Positions 39,979 to 49,332 of a DNA stretch of 62,833 nt are shown here, piece after piece (positions within the stretch are counted from its first letter, which is position 1; each line of letters begins with the position of its first letter). The translations under genes and the position numbers were made by a program. The notes beneath the pieces are model-generated. The model worked only from the letters and a program-made list of their open reading frames with translations. It did no database searches and was not told the origin of the DNA. The stretch covers positions 1-62,833 of the forward strand of contig JAJHQS010000004.1 of the NCBI GenBank assembly GCA_020833225.1, given 5' to 3'. The DNA comes from Desulfurococcaceae archaeon (lineage in GTDB: Archaea > Thermoproteota > Thermoprotei_A > Sulfolobales > Desulfurococcaceae).

Positions 39979-40024
39979 TAAGTAAAGAAATAGTGTAGTT
40001 CATAAGCGTCAAAGGTGATATTAC

Positions 40025-40696
40025 GTGGAGTATATGGTTTTAAAGATCACTGGAAAGGCGTTTACTAGTAGTGACTTGTTATTGAGGTATATAGAGGTCA
40101 TAAGAGCGTTGTCTAAAACACATAGGGTTGTAGTAGTTACAGGTGGTGGCGAAATAGCTAGGAGATATATTGAAGTAGCACGCGGTATCAATATTAATTC
40201 AAATTACTGGCTTGACGAAATTGGGATATGGGTTTCAAGATTAAATGCACTATTATTAATAGGAGCATTAAGCCCATTCACGTCTCCAACGCCTCCACAA
40301 ACACTTGAAGATATTATTAGAGCAGCTATATTATACCCGGTTACAGTTACCGGTGGATTAATACCTGGACAATCAACAGCACTAGTGCTACTACAGGTAG
40401 CAGAAGCTTTAGGAGCTAGTAGAGTATATTACTTTTCGGCTATTGGTAAAGTTTACAGTAAAGATCCCACAAAATATCCAGATGCTCAACCTTTAAGTGA
40501 AATTACTGTTACAGAGTTGAAGAGAGTCATAGAACAGAAAATACTCCCGGGTGACTATGCACTAGTAGATTTACATGCACTAGAACTAGCTATTAGGAGT
40601 AATATTGAGATTCAAATACTAGATTATAAGAAACCAGAACTACTATTTGAAGCACTAAGAGGGCAAAACCCTGGTACTCGAATATTACCACGTTAA
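40025..40696 (+). CDS. pyrH: UMP kinase (archaeal type)
   Basis: Amino acid kinase fold, 223 residues. VLKITGKAF phosphate-binding start, VVVTGGGEIARRYIE, VTVTGGLIPGQST, and SKDPTKYPDA near the ATP site. Phosphorylates UMP to UDP in pyrimidine synthesis. GTG start with AAAGGTGAT upstream. Confidence 0.92.
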   Translation: MEYMVLKITGKAFTSSDLLLRYIEVIRALSKTHRVVVVTGGGEIARRYIEVARGININSNYWLDEIGIWVSRLNALLLIGALSPFTSPTPPQTLEDIIRAAILYPVTVTGGLIPGQSTALVLLQVAEALGASRVYYFSAIGKVYSKDPTKYPDAQPLSEITVTELKRVIEQKILPGDYALVDLHALELAIRSNIEIQILDYKKPELLFEALRGQNPGTRILPR

Positions 40697-40712
40697 TAGA
40701 GGATATTGATAA

Positions 40713-41159
40713 ATGTCAATTATTCTCTTAGCTATTAAACCTAAATATGCCGAGGAGATACTTAGTGGTATGAAAGAATATGAGCTAAGAAAGGGTTGTG
40801 TGTTTAAACCTGGTTATAGGTTAATACTATACGTCTCTTCACCCATTAAAGCTATTGTAGGAGAATTCACAGCTGGAGAAGTCTACACGGGTAGCTCACA
40901 TGAGGTAATAGCGTTCATAAAGAGTAAAAGGCCGAGAGGTATTTCAGAAGAAGATATTTACTATGTTACTGGTAAAAGTTGTAGAGTCTCAGCTATAGAA
41001 GTAATAAACCCTATCAAATATCCTTGCAAAGTGTCTTTGAGTGAAATGCGGAGATGTGGATTGAAAAACCCACCAAGATCATATGTGGTGTTAAAACCCG
41101 AGAACCCTGTACATTTGGCTGTTTTAAAGCTTATTGAGAGAGCTTCCACCTGCCTCTAG
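40713..41159 (+). CDS. ASCH/PUA-like domain protein
   Basis: A 148-residue protein whose start, LLAIKPKYAEEILSGMKEYELRK, is the ASCH pattern of the PUA superfamily, thought to bind RNA or modified nucleotides. It has a short linker to a Cys-containing tail. It overlaps the convergent trmJ by 36 bases at the 3' ends. Partner and function unknown. Confidence 0.72.
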   Translation: MSIILLAIKPKYAEEILSGMKEYELRKGCVFKPGYRLILYVSSPIKAIVGEFTAGEVYTGSSHEVIAFIKSKRPRGISEEDIYYVTGKSCRVSAIEVINPIKYPCKVSLSEMRRCGLKNPPRSYVVLKPENPVHLAVLKLIERASTCL

Positions 41160-41846
41160 TTTTCTTATTAAACGTCGAGCCAAGTATAAGAGCACTTTAA
41201 GCTCATATTGTGAAGGCAGAGACCTCATGAGTGTTCTCTTCAAAACCAAATTACACCTCCTTTTCTTATCTTCACTACTGACAGTAAGCCCTATGATCCT
41301 TTCTAGAATACTTAGCAATTTTGTTACATCCTCTCGACTAGCTCTTGGCGGTATGTTCGCAGCTACTTTTTTCTCTCTCTTCCACAGCTCCCAGAGAAAA
41401 ATTGCAACGGCTTGAGAGACGTTTAATACAGGATACTTTAGACTAGCCGGTATTGTAACTAAGAAGTCTGTTTTTAGAATTTCTTCTCGTGTGAGTCCCG
41501 TACTTTCACGCCCAAATACAACAGCGATCTTTTCTGCTCGCGGATATATCTTTTCAGCAAAATCTTCGATTGCTATTGCTTGTCTAACAACGTCGCACTC
41601 ACTATATCCAATAGCACTTGTAGCTACCGAGATATGTACGCCCTTCAAGGCCTCCTCGAGACTGCTGGTAACTATGCTTCGAAGTAAGAGGTCTCTCCCA
41701 CCTGCGGCGTATTTTAAAGCCTCATCAATACTTGCAACAGGGCTCACTAAGTAAAGCTCGTCTACATCAAAGTTTACACAGGTCCTCGCTATTAATCCTA
41801 AATTTACGGCTCCTTCAATGCCAACTAAGACAACTCTAATTCTCAC
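41124..41846 (-). CDS. trmJ: SPOUT methyltransferase, TrmJ-like
   Basis: Knotted methyltransferase of the TrmH/TrmJ family. GIEGAVNLGLIARTCVNF at the start, VFGRESTGLTREE, and SLKYPVLNVSQAVAIFLWEL forming the SAM knot. Archaeal TrmJ methylates the 2'-OH of position 32 in tRNA. GTG 41846 lies 9 bases after AAGGTG and gives a normal start. A TTG six codons upstream is in frame. Confidence 0.87.
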   Translation of the reverse strand: MRIRVVLVGIEGAVNLGLIARTCVNFDVDELYLVSPVASIDEALKYAAGGRDLLLRSIVTSSLEEALKGVHISVATSAIGYSECDVVRQAIAIEDFAEKIYPRAEKIAVVFGRESTGLTREEILKTDFLVTIPASLKYPVLNVSQAVAIFLWELWKREKKVAANIPPRASREDVTKLLSILERIIGLTVSSEDKKRRCNLVLKRTLMRSLPSQYELKVLLYLARRLIRKLEAGGSSLNKL

Positions 41847-42441
41847 GGTTAAGTACACCTTCAATAGCTGTTAAAGACTCAAAGAAGAAATTTCTACTCC
41901 TACTCGAAATAATCTTAAAACCCAGTTTTTCTAAGTGCAATTGTATAATTTCCGGCTTCGAGAGCGAGGAATATACTAAGTAAAACAATCCATTAGGCTT
42001 AAGCACAGAGGCAGCCATATTAATAAAGCAGAGGATTTTCTCGTAACCTTCAATGCCACCTTCAATTGTAATATCACGTGAATTATCTTCTTGTAGAGGC
42101 AGGTATGGAGGATTTGCAAGCACTATGTCTACAGATCTCTCTCGAAAGGGTGAAACATAACAAGCGTCAGACTGCAGGATAATTGAAAATACTTCAACAC
42201 CGTTTAAAACTATGTTGAAACTAGTAGTCTTAACAGCGTCTTCTTGCACATCAACAAATATCACGCGTTTACACTTCTTATTTAACAGGGAATATATGCC
42301 GAGAACACCACTACCACACCCGAGATCCATACATAGATCTCCACTTGCACTACTATTCTCAAAAACACCTAGAAGTAGCCATGTATCATCACTAGGTCTA
42401 TATGTATCCCCAAAGTATTCTAGTTTTGGTATTGTGCACAT
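41836..42441 (-). CDS. HemK/Mtq2-like N5-glutamine methyltransferase
   Basis: A 201-residue SAM methyltransferase with LGCGSGVLG and the NPPY motif (VLANPPYLPLQ). The small, single-domain form matches archaeal Mtq2, which methylates the GGQ glutamine of release factor aRF1. Other NPPY substrates are possible. ATG 7 bases after GGTG. It overlaps KsgA by 22 bases. Confidence 0.83.
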   Translation of the reverse strand: MCTIPKLEYFGDTYRPSDDTWLLLGVFENSSASGDLCMDLGCGSGVLGIYSLLNKKCKRVIFVDVQEDAVKTTSFNIVLNGVEVFSIILQSDACYVSPFRERSVDIVLANPPYLPLQEDNSRDITIEGGIEGYEKILCFINMAASVLKPNGLFYLVYSSLSKPEIIQLHLEKLGFKIISSRSRNFFFESLTAIEGVLNREN

Positions 42442-43271
42442 TTAATAACACCTTTCTCACGGAGGAAGCTAGTCATATCTAATAGTATGTCTTCACTAAG
42501 CATGTATACTCTCTTACCTATTATTTTATTTTTCAAGTGATCAAGCTCGTTTATTTTAACACCAAGCTTTGAGGCTAAGACCTTCTCTACTAATCTCCGC
42601 CTCTGCGTAAAAAGCTCTTTAGTTAATGCTTCAAGTAAACAGATCTCCTCACTATATTGCTTTTTACGTTCAAGTACGACTATTTTGTGGAAAACCCCTG
42701 GTTCAGGGTAAAAACTAGTTGGAGTATAAGTGCCTAAACCTCTAATATTAAAGAGTACTCTTATAATAATAGTTAACTTACCATAAGCTTTCGACCCCGG
42801 CTCGGCTAAGAGGCGTTCCGCAACTTCCCTTTGAAGAGTTAACACAGCTCTCTTAATACTATTAGTTCTCGCTATTTTTACTAACAATTCGGAGGTTACA
42901 TGGTAAGGTATATTTGATACTACCTGCTCTACTTGAGGAATGAATATTCTCGCATCTGCATTAATAACTAGGAAGTAGGGGTTTCTAACAATATGAGTAG
43001 AAATAACACACAATTTCTTATCTATCTCAATACAGATAAGCCTTTTAACCCTAGTTAAAAGGGCTAGTGAGAGCGTTCCAATACCACAGCCGATCTCCAC
43101 GGTATCTACTGGGCTTGTTTGAGAGAGGATCTCGCTTATTAAGTGAGGATCTACTACGAAGTTTTGACTTAGTTTTTCACGTGGTCTTACTCCATAAGTG
43201 CGAAGTACATTAAGAGTCCAGTTGAGAAGACTCTTCCGGCTCGCTAGTATTGGGTTAAATGATTTCTCCAT
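42420..43271 (-). CDS. ksgA: 16S rRNA dimethyladenosine transferase KsgA/Dim1
   Basis: Dimethylates two adjacent adenines near the 3' end of 16S rRNA. QNFVVDPHLI start, VEIGCGIGTLSLAL SAM motif, NIPYHVTSELL, and the FYPEPGVFHKIVVL helical domain. 283 residues, ATG start overlapping the DUF655 gene. Confidence 0.94.
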   Translation of the reverse strand: MEKSFNPILASRKSLLNWTLNVLRTYGVRPREKLSQNFVVDPHLISEILSQTSPVDTVEIGCGIGTLSLALLTRVKRLICIEIDKKLCVISTHIVRNPYFLVINADARIFIPQVEQVVSNIPYHVTSELLVKIARTNSIKRAVLTLQREVAERLLAEPGSKAYGKLTIIIRVLFNIRGLGTYTPTSFYPEPGVFHKIVVLERKKQYSEEICLLEALTKELFTQRRRLVEKVLASKLGVKINELDHLKNKIIGKRVYMLSEDILLDMTSFLREKGVIKCAQYQN

Positions 43272-43893
43272 AGAGTTTCTCCAAATAACCTAGGTATATA
43301 GCCGTCTTATCTCGTGGTTTAATAAATAAATAATACTTCTCCTCACCTACGAGTTCTGTTATAATACGGTTGACTAAAGCCTTAACAGGGTCTATTTTAA
43401 TTCTATCTTTAATATCACTAAAACTCGTAAATCTAGCTCTTCTTCTCTCATCTAGTAGAGTGTCAAGAGTTTTTGCCCCTATTTCAGGGAGAAGTCTAAG
43501 TGAATGTAATCTAATGTTAATTGGTTCAGCTATGTTAAAAAATTCTACGAAAACACGTTCATTCTCCGTGATTATTCTTCTAAGAGCCTCAGGAAGATTA
43601 GTTCTAGCAACAGCGGTGAGATCACTGTAAGTTATAGGTATTATTCCCCTTAATTTACTTGGATATTCGAGATCAACTCTCTCCAAGATCTCTATTCTGA
43701 CAGCCATGAGTGGCATAGCTTCGAGTAATGTAAAGTATTTTGTCCCCACGCCCTGAACGAAGGGTTTATTTCTGTGTTCAGGGTGTATGTCGTGTGGATT
43801 TCCCATTTCAAGGTAATCTAATATATAAACAGCATTTTCATATCTACGCTCTTCACGATGCCTGTCTCTATGTTTAAAATAAGGTCTAGACAA
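43255..43893 (-). CDS. DUF655 protein, RNA-binding OB/HhH type
   Basis: A 212-residue archaeal protein of the DUF655/COG1491 family. Basic N-terminus, YILDYLEMGNP, PFVQGVGTKYFTLLE, and a helix-hairpin-helix-like LRLLPEIGAKTLDTLLDERR. It always tends to lie beside KsgA and RpoF, suggesting a ribosome or RNA role. TTG 43893 is 6 bases after GAGGGTT. TTG 43908 is in frame. Confidence 0.84.
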   Translation of the reverse strand: MSRPYFKHRDRHREERRYENAVYILDYLEMGNPHDIHPEHRNKPFVQGVGTKYFTLLEAMPLMAVRIEILERVDLEYPSKLRGIIPITYSDLTAVARTNLPEALRRIITENERVFVEFFNIAEPINIRLHSLRLLPEIGAKTLDTLLDERRRARFTSFSDIKDRIKIDPVKALVNRIITELVGEEKYYLFIKPRDKTAIYLGYLEKLYGEII

Positions 43894-43931
43894 AGTGTGA
43901 ACCCTCAAAGTAATTTAAAAATAGAACTTAA

Positions 43932-44294
43932 CTATTCTGAACAGTGATCTTTAATAATACTAATTATTTTTTCTAGAAATTCTTGTTCAAGGATTTTTTC
44001 TTCGACTTGAAGTATAGTTTTTAAATCATCTGTATTCTTAGGACATATATTCATGATCATTATTATGCTCTCCTCTTTTAAGCCTAATTTTTCCAGGTTA
44101 CTACGTACTTCACTCACACGATCACGTGGAATCTTAGAGAACTTGCGTAAGTACTCTAGTACTCTTAAAGCTAGTGGTGGAGTAGAGCCTGTTTCACTCT
44201 TAATTCTCTCAATATATTTTTCAACATATTCTAACGTCTCCGGGTTAGAAAGTAGTTTAACTTCCTCAGCTTTTAACTTAGTAAAGACGCTCAT
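43932..44294 (-). CDS. rpoF: DNA-directed RNA polymerase subunit F (Rpb4)
   Basis: Stalk subunit that pairs with RpoE. A 120-residue HRDC-like helical protein: TPPLALRVLEYLRKFSKI and NICPKNTDDLKTIL are family marks. ATG 44294 is 7 bases after GAGGTG. Confidence 0.9.
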   Translation of the reverse strand: MSVFTKLKAEEVKLLSNPETLEYVEKYIERIKSETGSTPPLALRVLEYLRKFSKIPRDRVSEVRSNLEKLGLKEESIIMIMNICPKNTDDLKTILQVEEKILEQEFLEKIISIIKDHCSE

Positions 44295-44332
44295 AAGAAC
44301 ACACCTCAACTAGTATATTGGAGCACTTTTAT

Positions 44333-44659
44333 TTAGCCCTGAACCTGGATAGAAGTTATCTTAGACTCTAATGGTCTGAGATGCTCAGGTCTAATAAAAA
44401 TTGTCTTCTCCTTGTCGCCAAGCATAACACTAACAATATAACATTTACCACGCTTACCTATAATTACACCTGTCTTACCATGATACCTTCTATGAGGCAT
44501 TCCCGCGTGAATAGAGGGATTTATAACAATGTGAACTCTCTCACCTATATTATAATTTACCATAAGTAAACTGAGGGGAGGTATAATACCCCTCTCTCTC
44601 ACATTTTTCTTAAGCAATTTCCTCGTTCTATGTCTATAACCCCTTGGTGCTTTAACCAA
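44333..44659 (-). CDS. rpl21e: 50S ribosomal protein L21e
   Basis: APRGYRHRTRKLLKK start, then PHRRYHGKTGVIIGKRG, both L21e blocks. TTG 44659 (MVKAPRG) follows GGTG by 6 bases and gives 108 residues. A longer frame to 44683 is not needed. First gene of the L21e-RpoF-DUF655-KsgA-Mtq2-TrmJ operon. Confidence 0.92.
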   Translation of the reverse strand: MVKAPRGYRHRTRKLLKKNVRERGIIPPLSLLMVNYNIGERVHIVINPSIHAGMPHRRYHGKTGVIIGKRGKCYIVSVMLGDKEKTIFIRPEHLRPLESKITSIQVQG

Positions 44660-44693
44660 GATACTCACCACATAATTGGACAATATAAGTTAA

Positions 44694-44704
44694 CTTTTAT
44701 AACT
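44694..44704 (-). promoter_or_regulatory. TATA box of the rpl21e operon
   Basis: Minus-strand AGTTATAAAAG 35 bases before the L21e start. Confidence 0.55.
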
Positions 44705-44765
44705 AAATAACATGTCTCCCTTAAAAATTAATCTCTAAACAAGAACATCTTTTAACCTGATATGT

Positions 44766-46094
44766 TTAGATGACTTTCTCCTCTACATAGAGAACATCCA
44801 GTTCTATTGGTATGAGTATTTTATTTAAAGCAGATGTAAAAGAGGGATTTGTACGCCCTTGATCGCCATGAACAAGTTCTTTAATGTAAAGTCCACCTTC
44901 ACAATATATGAGTACTTCAAATACTCTTGGAGTTATTCTAGTAGCTCTCACGGAGTAAACTTTCCTCACTCTTATATGTTCTCTCTTCTTTCTCCTCAAT
45001 ACACGTAGAGGTGTCTTTTGATAGATAGTAACATTATTAAATACCTCTTCTAGTTTTCTCAATTCGGCTTCATCTATGTCTTCAAATGGCGAGTATATGC
45101 AGACTCTGTAGATTTTACTTGACTTTTTAGATGTTTCTTTTAAGAGCCTAATGCATTTCCTAAGCGCAGTACCTTCTATGTGTAACTTTATTGGAACATT
45201 TCTCGCCGTGTCTATATATTTGTTGATGAATTCAACGCTCACATCTCTTTTTAGAGGAGACTTTATTTCTATTATTAAAGGTCTTCCCGAGCCGATCATC
45301 CGAGCATCTACATCCTCTCGTCCAGCCGCGTGAATTAATATTTCACCTGCTTTAAATAAGTCCCTTAGAACTCCCTCAATATATTCTTGTATGCTTAACG
45401 CATACTTCTTGACACCGCTACGCGTAATCCAGGGAACTTGTGAAATTCTCCGAGCAAGTTTCCAGTAGCGTCCACGGAGTAATAAAGGTTTTACTTCTAC
45501 CTTCACGCTGCATTCTTTAAGATCTCTACTAAATGTCACCATCACTATGGCATCAGGATCTGTAAAGTCAGGTCTAAGGCCACTCTTATCACGAATCAAT
45601 TTTCCAATTTCTCTCTTAATTTCTCTCTTAATAGACTCAGCGTAACTTAAACCACACTCTAAGAGTAACTGTAACTCGCGATTTAGAATCTCTTTATCTA
45701 ATGTGACGCCCACAAGAAAAGATGTTACATCATATTTTCTGAGTTCTCTAATAGCTTTTTCAGCTACCTCCTCGTATAGCCGTGAACTTAACACATTATG
45801 GCATAAATAGCATTCTTTTAATATTAGATCTGTATTAAATAGCTTCTTATACGTAGAAGCTACTATAGAGTCGGCGTTTACAGCTATTTTCTCAAAAAAC
45901 TCTTTACTAACCTCGCCTTTAATGTACTGAGAGTGTAGTTTCATTGAGAGTATTGTTTTAATAGAGTAACCTCTCTCAGTATTACTTAACCCGACACCGA
46001 GCTTAGCGAATAACCTACCTAGGCATGCATCACAAAGTGGATATTTTAAAAGCACTTTCTCAGCTATTGTAAATACTTGTTCATAGAAACTCAA
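44766..46094 (-). CDS. pus10: tRNA pseudouridine synthase Pus10
   Basis: Makes pseudouridine 54/55 in tRNA. N-terminal zinc motif (CDACLGR ... CYLC), a THUMP-like middle, and the catalytic AGREDVDARMIGSGRP with its Asp. C-terminal HVKGLYIKE-like GGLYIKELVHGDQGRTNPS. 442 residues from TTG 46094. GTG 46103 is an alternative. Adjacent to srp54. Confidence 0.92.
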   Translation of the reverse strand: MSFYEQVFTIAEKVLLKYPLCDACLGRLFAKLGVGLSNTERGYSIKTILSMKLHSQYIKGEVSKEFFEKIAVNADSIVASTYKKLFNTDLILKECYLCHNVLSSRLYEEVAEKAIRELRKYDVTSFLVGVTLDKEILNRELQLLLECGLSYAESIKREIKREIGKLIRDKSGLRPDFTDPDAIVMVTFSRDLKECSVKVEVKPLLLRGRYWKLARRISQVPWITRSGVKKYALSIQEYIEGVLRDLFKAGEILIHAAGREDVDARMIGSGRPLIIEIKSPLKRDVSVEFINKYIDTARNVPIKLHIEGTALRKCIRLLKETSKKSSKIYRVCIYSPFEDIDEAELRKLEEVFNNVTIYQKTPLRVLRRKKREHIRVRKVYSVRATRITPRVFEVLIYCEGGLYIKELVHGDQGRTNPSFTSALNKILIPIELDVLYVEEKVI

Positions 46095-46106
46095 AATTAT
46101 CACACG

Positions 46107-47456
46107 TTATTTTGTTCTCGTAAGCTCCTCTAGTTTAGATAAATCTATACCGAGCTTCTCAAGCTTCTTTAAATCTGATTTCTTAATTCTCCTAGTTAGT
46201 TTTTTTAACAACTCATATTGTTTTAGGAGATCTTTTACGTCTTCAACGTCAACTCCTGCTCCGCGAGCAATTCTCTTCATTCTAGATTTATCTATTATAT
46301 CTGGATTATCAAGTTCTTCGTAAGTCATGGAGTTAATTATAGCAATCCATTTTTCAATTTTTTCTTCTAGTTCTTTACTGTCAATTTCAAAGGGTATTTT
46401 TACTCCTAATCCTGGAATCATTTGTAGAATTCTACGTAGAGGGCCAAGTTTTCTTAAGTTAGTTATTTGTTTATATATGAGTCTCATGTTAATTTTTCCT
46501 TCTAACATCTCTTCGAGATCTTTCTCTGTAAACTCTATTCGAGCTCTCTTTACTGATTCAATTAGGCCCTCAATATCGCCTAATCCAAGTATTCTTGCGA
46601 CAAATTTAGGGGGGTTAAATAATTCGATTTCATCTATTTTTTCGCCAGTACCAATGAACTTTATAGTTGCACCCGTGATCGCGACGGCTGAGAGTGCTCC
46701 ACCACCCCTCGCTGTACCGTCAAGTTTTGTGAGCACTATTGACCCTATTGGGGTTGTCTCGTGGAATTTCTTAGCAATAGTATATGCTTGCTGACCTGTA
46801 GATGCATCTAGTACGAGCATTATTTCGTCTGGGTTAACACCCATGTATATCTGTCTCATTTCTTCTAGTAAGGAGTCTTCTTTGTGGTGTCTTCCAGCGG
46901 TATCTATTATTATTACATCAAAACCCCTCTCAGCGAAGTATTTAACCCCGTCAATAGCTATTTTCACGGCATCTTTACAGTTAGGATCACCGTAAACTGG
47001 GACGCCTATTAGATCTCCGAGCTGCTTTAATTGATCATAAGCGGCCGGTCTATATGTATCTGCAGCTACTAGGCCTACTTTAAACCCCTCAAACTTGTAG
47101 AAATTAGCTATTTTAGCAGCTGTAGTCGTCTTGCCGCTGCCTTGAAGACCCACTAGTAATATCACCCAGGGCTTTTTACTAGGCCTTATACTAGGCTTTC
47201 TTTCCCCACCTAGAAGCCTAACTAACTCCTCATAGACTATTGTTAAAAACCAATGTCTTCTCGGAACACCAAGTGGTGGTTCTTCTTCAAGAGCTCTCTT
47301 TTTGATCCTCTCTGTAATTTCAGCTACTAATTTTACGTTGACGTCGGATTTTAATAGTTCTTTTTGCATTTCCCTAATAAACTCGTTTACAGCATCCTCA
47401 TACCTATCTCTCTTCAAGAAGTTTGAGATAGCATTACGTAGTCCTTCGAAAACCAT
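46107..47456 (-). CDS. srp54: signal recognition particle protein SRP54
   Basis: Binds signal peptides and 7S RNA and docks ribosomes at the membrane. NG domain: GLQGSGKTTTAAKIA, DTAGRHHKE, TKLDGTARGGGALS. C-terminal M domain with the RNA-binding RMKRIARGAGVDVEDVKDL. 449 residues, ATG 7 bases after GGTG. The 7S RNA gene itself is not in this window. Confidence 0.96.
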   Translation of the reverse strand: MVFEGLRNAISNFLKRDRYEDAVNEFIREMQKELLKSDVNVKLVAEITERIKKRALEEEPPLGVPRRHWFLTIVYEELVRLLGGERKPSIRPSKKPWVILLVGLQGSGKTTTAAKIANFYKFEGFKVGLVAADTYRPAAYDQLKQLGDLIGVPVYGDPNCKDAVKIAIDGVKYFAERGFDVIIIDTAGRHHKEDSLLEEMRQIYMGVNPDEIMLVLDASTGQQAYTIAKKFHETTPIGSIVLTKLDGTARGGGALSAVAITGATIKFIGTGEKIDEIELFNPPKFVARILGLGDIEGLIESVKRARIEFTEKDLEEMLEGKINMRLIYKQITNLRKLGPLRRILQMIPGLGVKIPFEIDSKELEEKIEKWIAIINSMTYEELDNPDIIDKSRMKRIARGAGVDVEDVKDLLKQYELLKKLTRRIKKSDLKKLEKLGIDLSKLEELTRTK

Positions 47457-47493
47457 TAATAAGCACCTCTCTTAACTCTAAAACAATAAGTAT

Positions 47494-47501
47494 CTTATAA
47501 G
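47494..47501 (-). promoter_or_regulatory. TATA box of srp54-pus10
   Basis: Minus-strand CTTATAAG about 40 bases before the srp54 start, inside the 57-base gap to tRNA-Leu. Confidence 0.5.
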
Positions 47502-47513
47502 AGTTGACTAGTG

Positions 47514-47598
<85 letters not shown>

Positions 47599-47712
47599 GC
47601 ACACAGCTCTATATTTTTATAATTTCTATACCCCTATAAAATTCTATAATAGTATGAATTTAACTCAGTGAGGTTAAGACATTATAGGTTTTTAAGGTGT
47701 TAACATATAAGA

Positions 47713-47721
47713 GTTTTAAAC
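47713..47721 (+). promoter_or_regulatory. TATA box of the rpl10e operon
   Basis: GTTTTAAAC 40 bases before the L10e start. Confidence 0.45.
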
Positions 47722-47760
47722 TTAGTATGTATCCGTGGTATTTAGGCGTGGTGTTTAGAA

Positions 47761-48288
47761 ATGCCTCTTAGACCAGCAAGATGTTATACGCATTTTAGTG
47801 GTCCACCATACACGAGGAAAGAGTATATTCCGGGTATCCCACCACCAAAGATCTCGAAGTTTGAAATGGGTGATGTAAAGAAAGATTATGATTACGAGTT
47901 AGCACTTGTAGTTGAAGAAGCTGGGCAGATTAGACATAATGCACTTGAAGCTGCACGTGTAATGGCTTTAAAAAGACTTTCTACAAAAGCCGGTGAAAAC
48001 AACTTCTTCTTAAGAGTTAATGTGTATCCACACCACGTTATAAGAGAGAATAAAATGCTGGCTTTTGCAGGTGCTGACAGGTTACAAGAGGGTATGAGAC
48101 TTGCTTTTGGTAAACCTATTGGAACAGCGGCCAGAGTGTACCCTGGACAAGTAGTTCTTATTGTTAAGGTCTTCAAAGATCACTTGGATGTTGCAAAAGA
48201 AGCCTTAAAAATAGCAGCATCGAAGCTACCTCTACCCACAAGAATATCTATTAAGCCGTTGAAACCAGGGCTCTTGTCCTCGGCATAA
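47761..48288 (+). CDS. rpl10e: 50S ribosomal protein L10e (uL16)
   Basis: A 175-residue L10e: [61 protein letters not shown]. Binds near the tRNA path on the large subunit. ATG start. First of five same-strand genes. Confidence 0.95.
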   Translation: MPLRPARCYTHFSGPPYTRKEYIPGIPPPKISKFEMGDVKKDYDYELALVVEEAGQIRHNALEAARVMALKRLSTKAGENNFFLRVNVYPHHVIRENKMLAFAGADRLQEGMRLAFGKPIGTAARVYPGQVVLIVKVFKDHLDVAKEALKIAASKLPLPTRISIKPLKPGLLSSA

Positions 48289-48303
48289 TTGAGGACTGAT
48301 TAT

Positions 48304-49323
48304 TTGAGTCAGAGAGATATATGTGATCTCTACAATATTCGATTAAATAGCATCTTAGAAAAACTTAAAGCACTGAAAACACGCAAAATTCTTCTTCATG
48401 CACCTGACGGACTTAAATCTCTTTATAAATGTTTAGAGAGCGCGCTAAGAGAACTAGGAGTAGAGGTTTTTTATTCTAGTGAGCCAGCATATGGAGCTTG
48501 TGATATACCGCTAGAAGAGGCTCGAATAACCCATGTAAATGTAGTTTTACACATAGGTCATGAAGAATACGTCTTACAAGAACAGGACATTAGTGCTGAG
48601 ATTAAAGTATTTTACATACCAGTATATTATACTGTAAAATTAGAGGAGAATGTATTAGAGTATTTATATAAGCTCTTAGTAGACGGCAACATTAAGAATG
48701 TTACTGTTTCTTCAACGCTAATTGAGAGTCTTCAGAGAAAACAAGTAGCTCAATATCTTCGGGAAAAGGGTCTGAATGTTCACGAGATCTCTACTCCTAT
48801 TCTAGGGTGTTATTATGGTCCTATAGCGATTTTAGATAGTAGTGTTGACGCCCATGTAGTTGTATCTGGCGGTGTATTTCACCCTATTGGAGTAGGGCTT
48901 ATTTCAAACAAACCCATAATCGTAGTAGACCCATATTCACAGAGAGTATGGCTTGCTCGTGAAGAAGTAGACAGAGTTCTCAAGAAGAGGTTTTTCCTGC
49001 TTTTAAAAGCAAGAGATCTGTTTGAGGGGAAATTAGGGCTAATTATTGGCGGGAGACCAGGTCAATTTAGACCTGCCTTAGTAGAATATTTAGAGAATAT
49101 TGCTAAAACATTCAAATTTAAAGTGTATAAAATAGTATCGAGTTATTTGACGCTAGATAGGTTAATAGCTATAGACAATGGATTACAATTAGATCTATAT
49201 GTTGTGGCTAGTTGTCCTAGGTTACCAATAGATGACTTAGCAGAGTTCTATAAACCAGTTTTAACACCTGGAGAGTTTATAATGCTTATAGCTAGGAGTG
49301 AGAAATATATTTATCCATGGTGA
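48304..49323 (+). CDS. dph2: diphthamide biosynthesis enzyme Dph2
   Basis: Radical-type [4Fe-4S] enzyme that cleaves SAM to put a 3-amino-3-carboxypropyl group on the conserved His of EF-2. Its three cluster cysteines are visible in PAYGACDIPL, TPILGCYYGP and VASCPRLPIDD. 339 residues from TTG 48304, 9 bases after GAGG. TTG 48289, next to the L10e stop, is an alternative. Confidence 0.92.
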   Translation: MSQRDICDLYNIRLNSILEKLKALKTRKILLHAPDGLKSLYKCLESALRELGVEVFYSSEPAYGACDIPLEEARITHVNVVLHIGHEEYVLQEQDISAEIKVFYIPVYYTVKLEENVLEYLYKLLVDGNIKNVTVSSTLIESLQRKQVAQYLREKGLNVHEISTPILGCYYGPIAILDSSVDAHVVVSGGVFHPIGVGLISNKPIIVVDPYSQRVWLAREEVDRVLKKRFFLLLKARDLFEGKLGLIIGGRPGQFRPALVEYLENIAKTFKFKVYKIVSSYLTLDRLIAIDNGLQLDLYVVASCPRLPIDDLAEFYKPVLTPGEFIMLIARSEKYIYPW

Positions 49324-49332
49324 AATAGTTGA

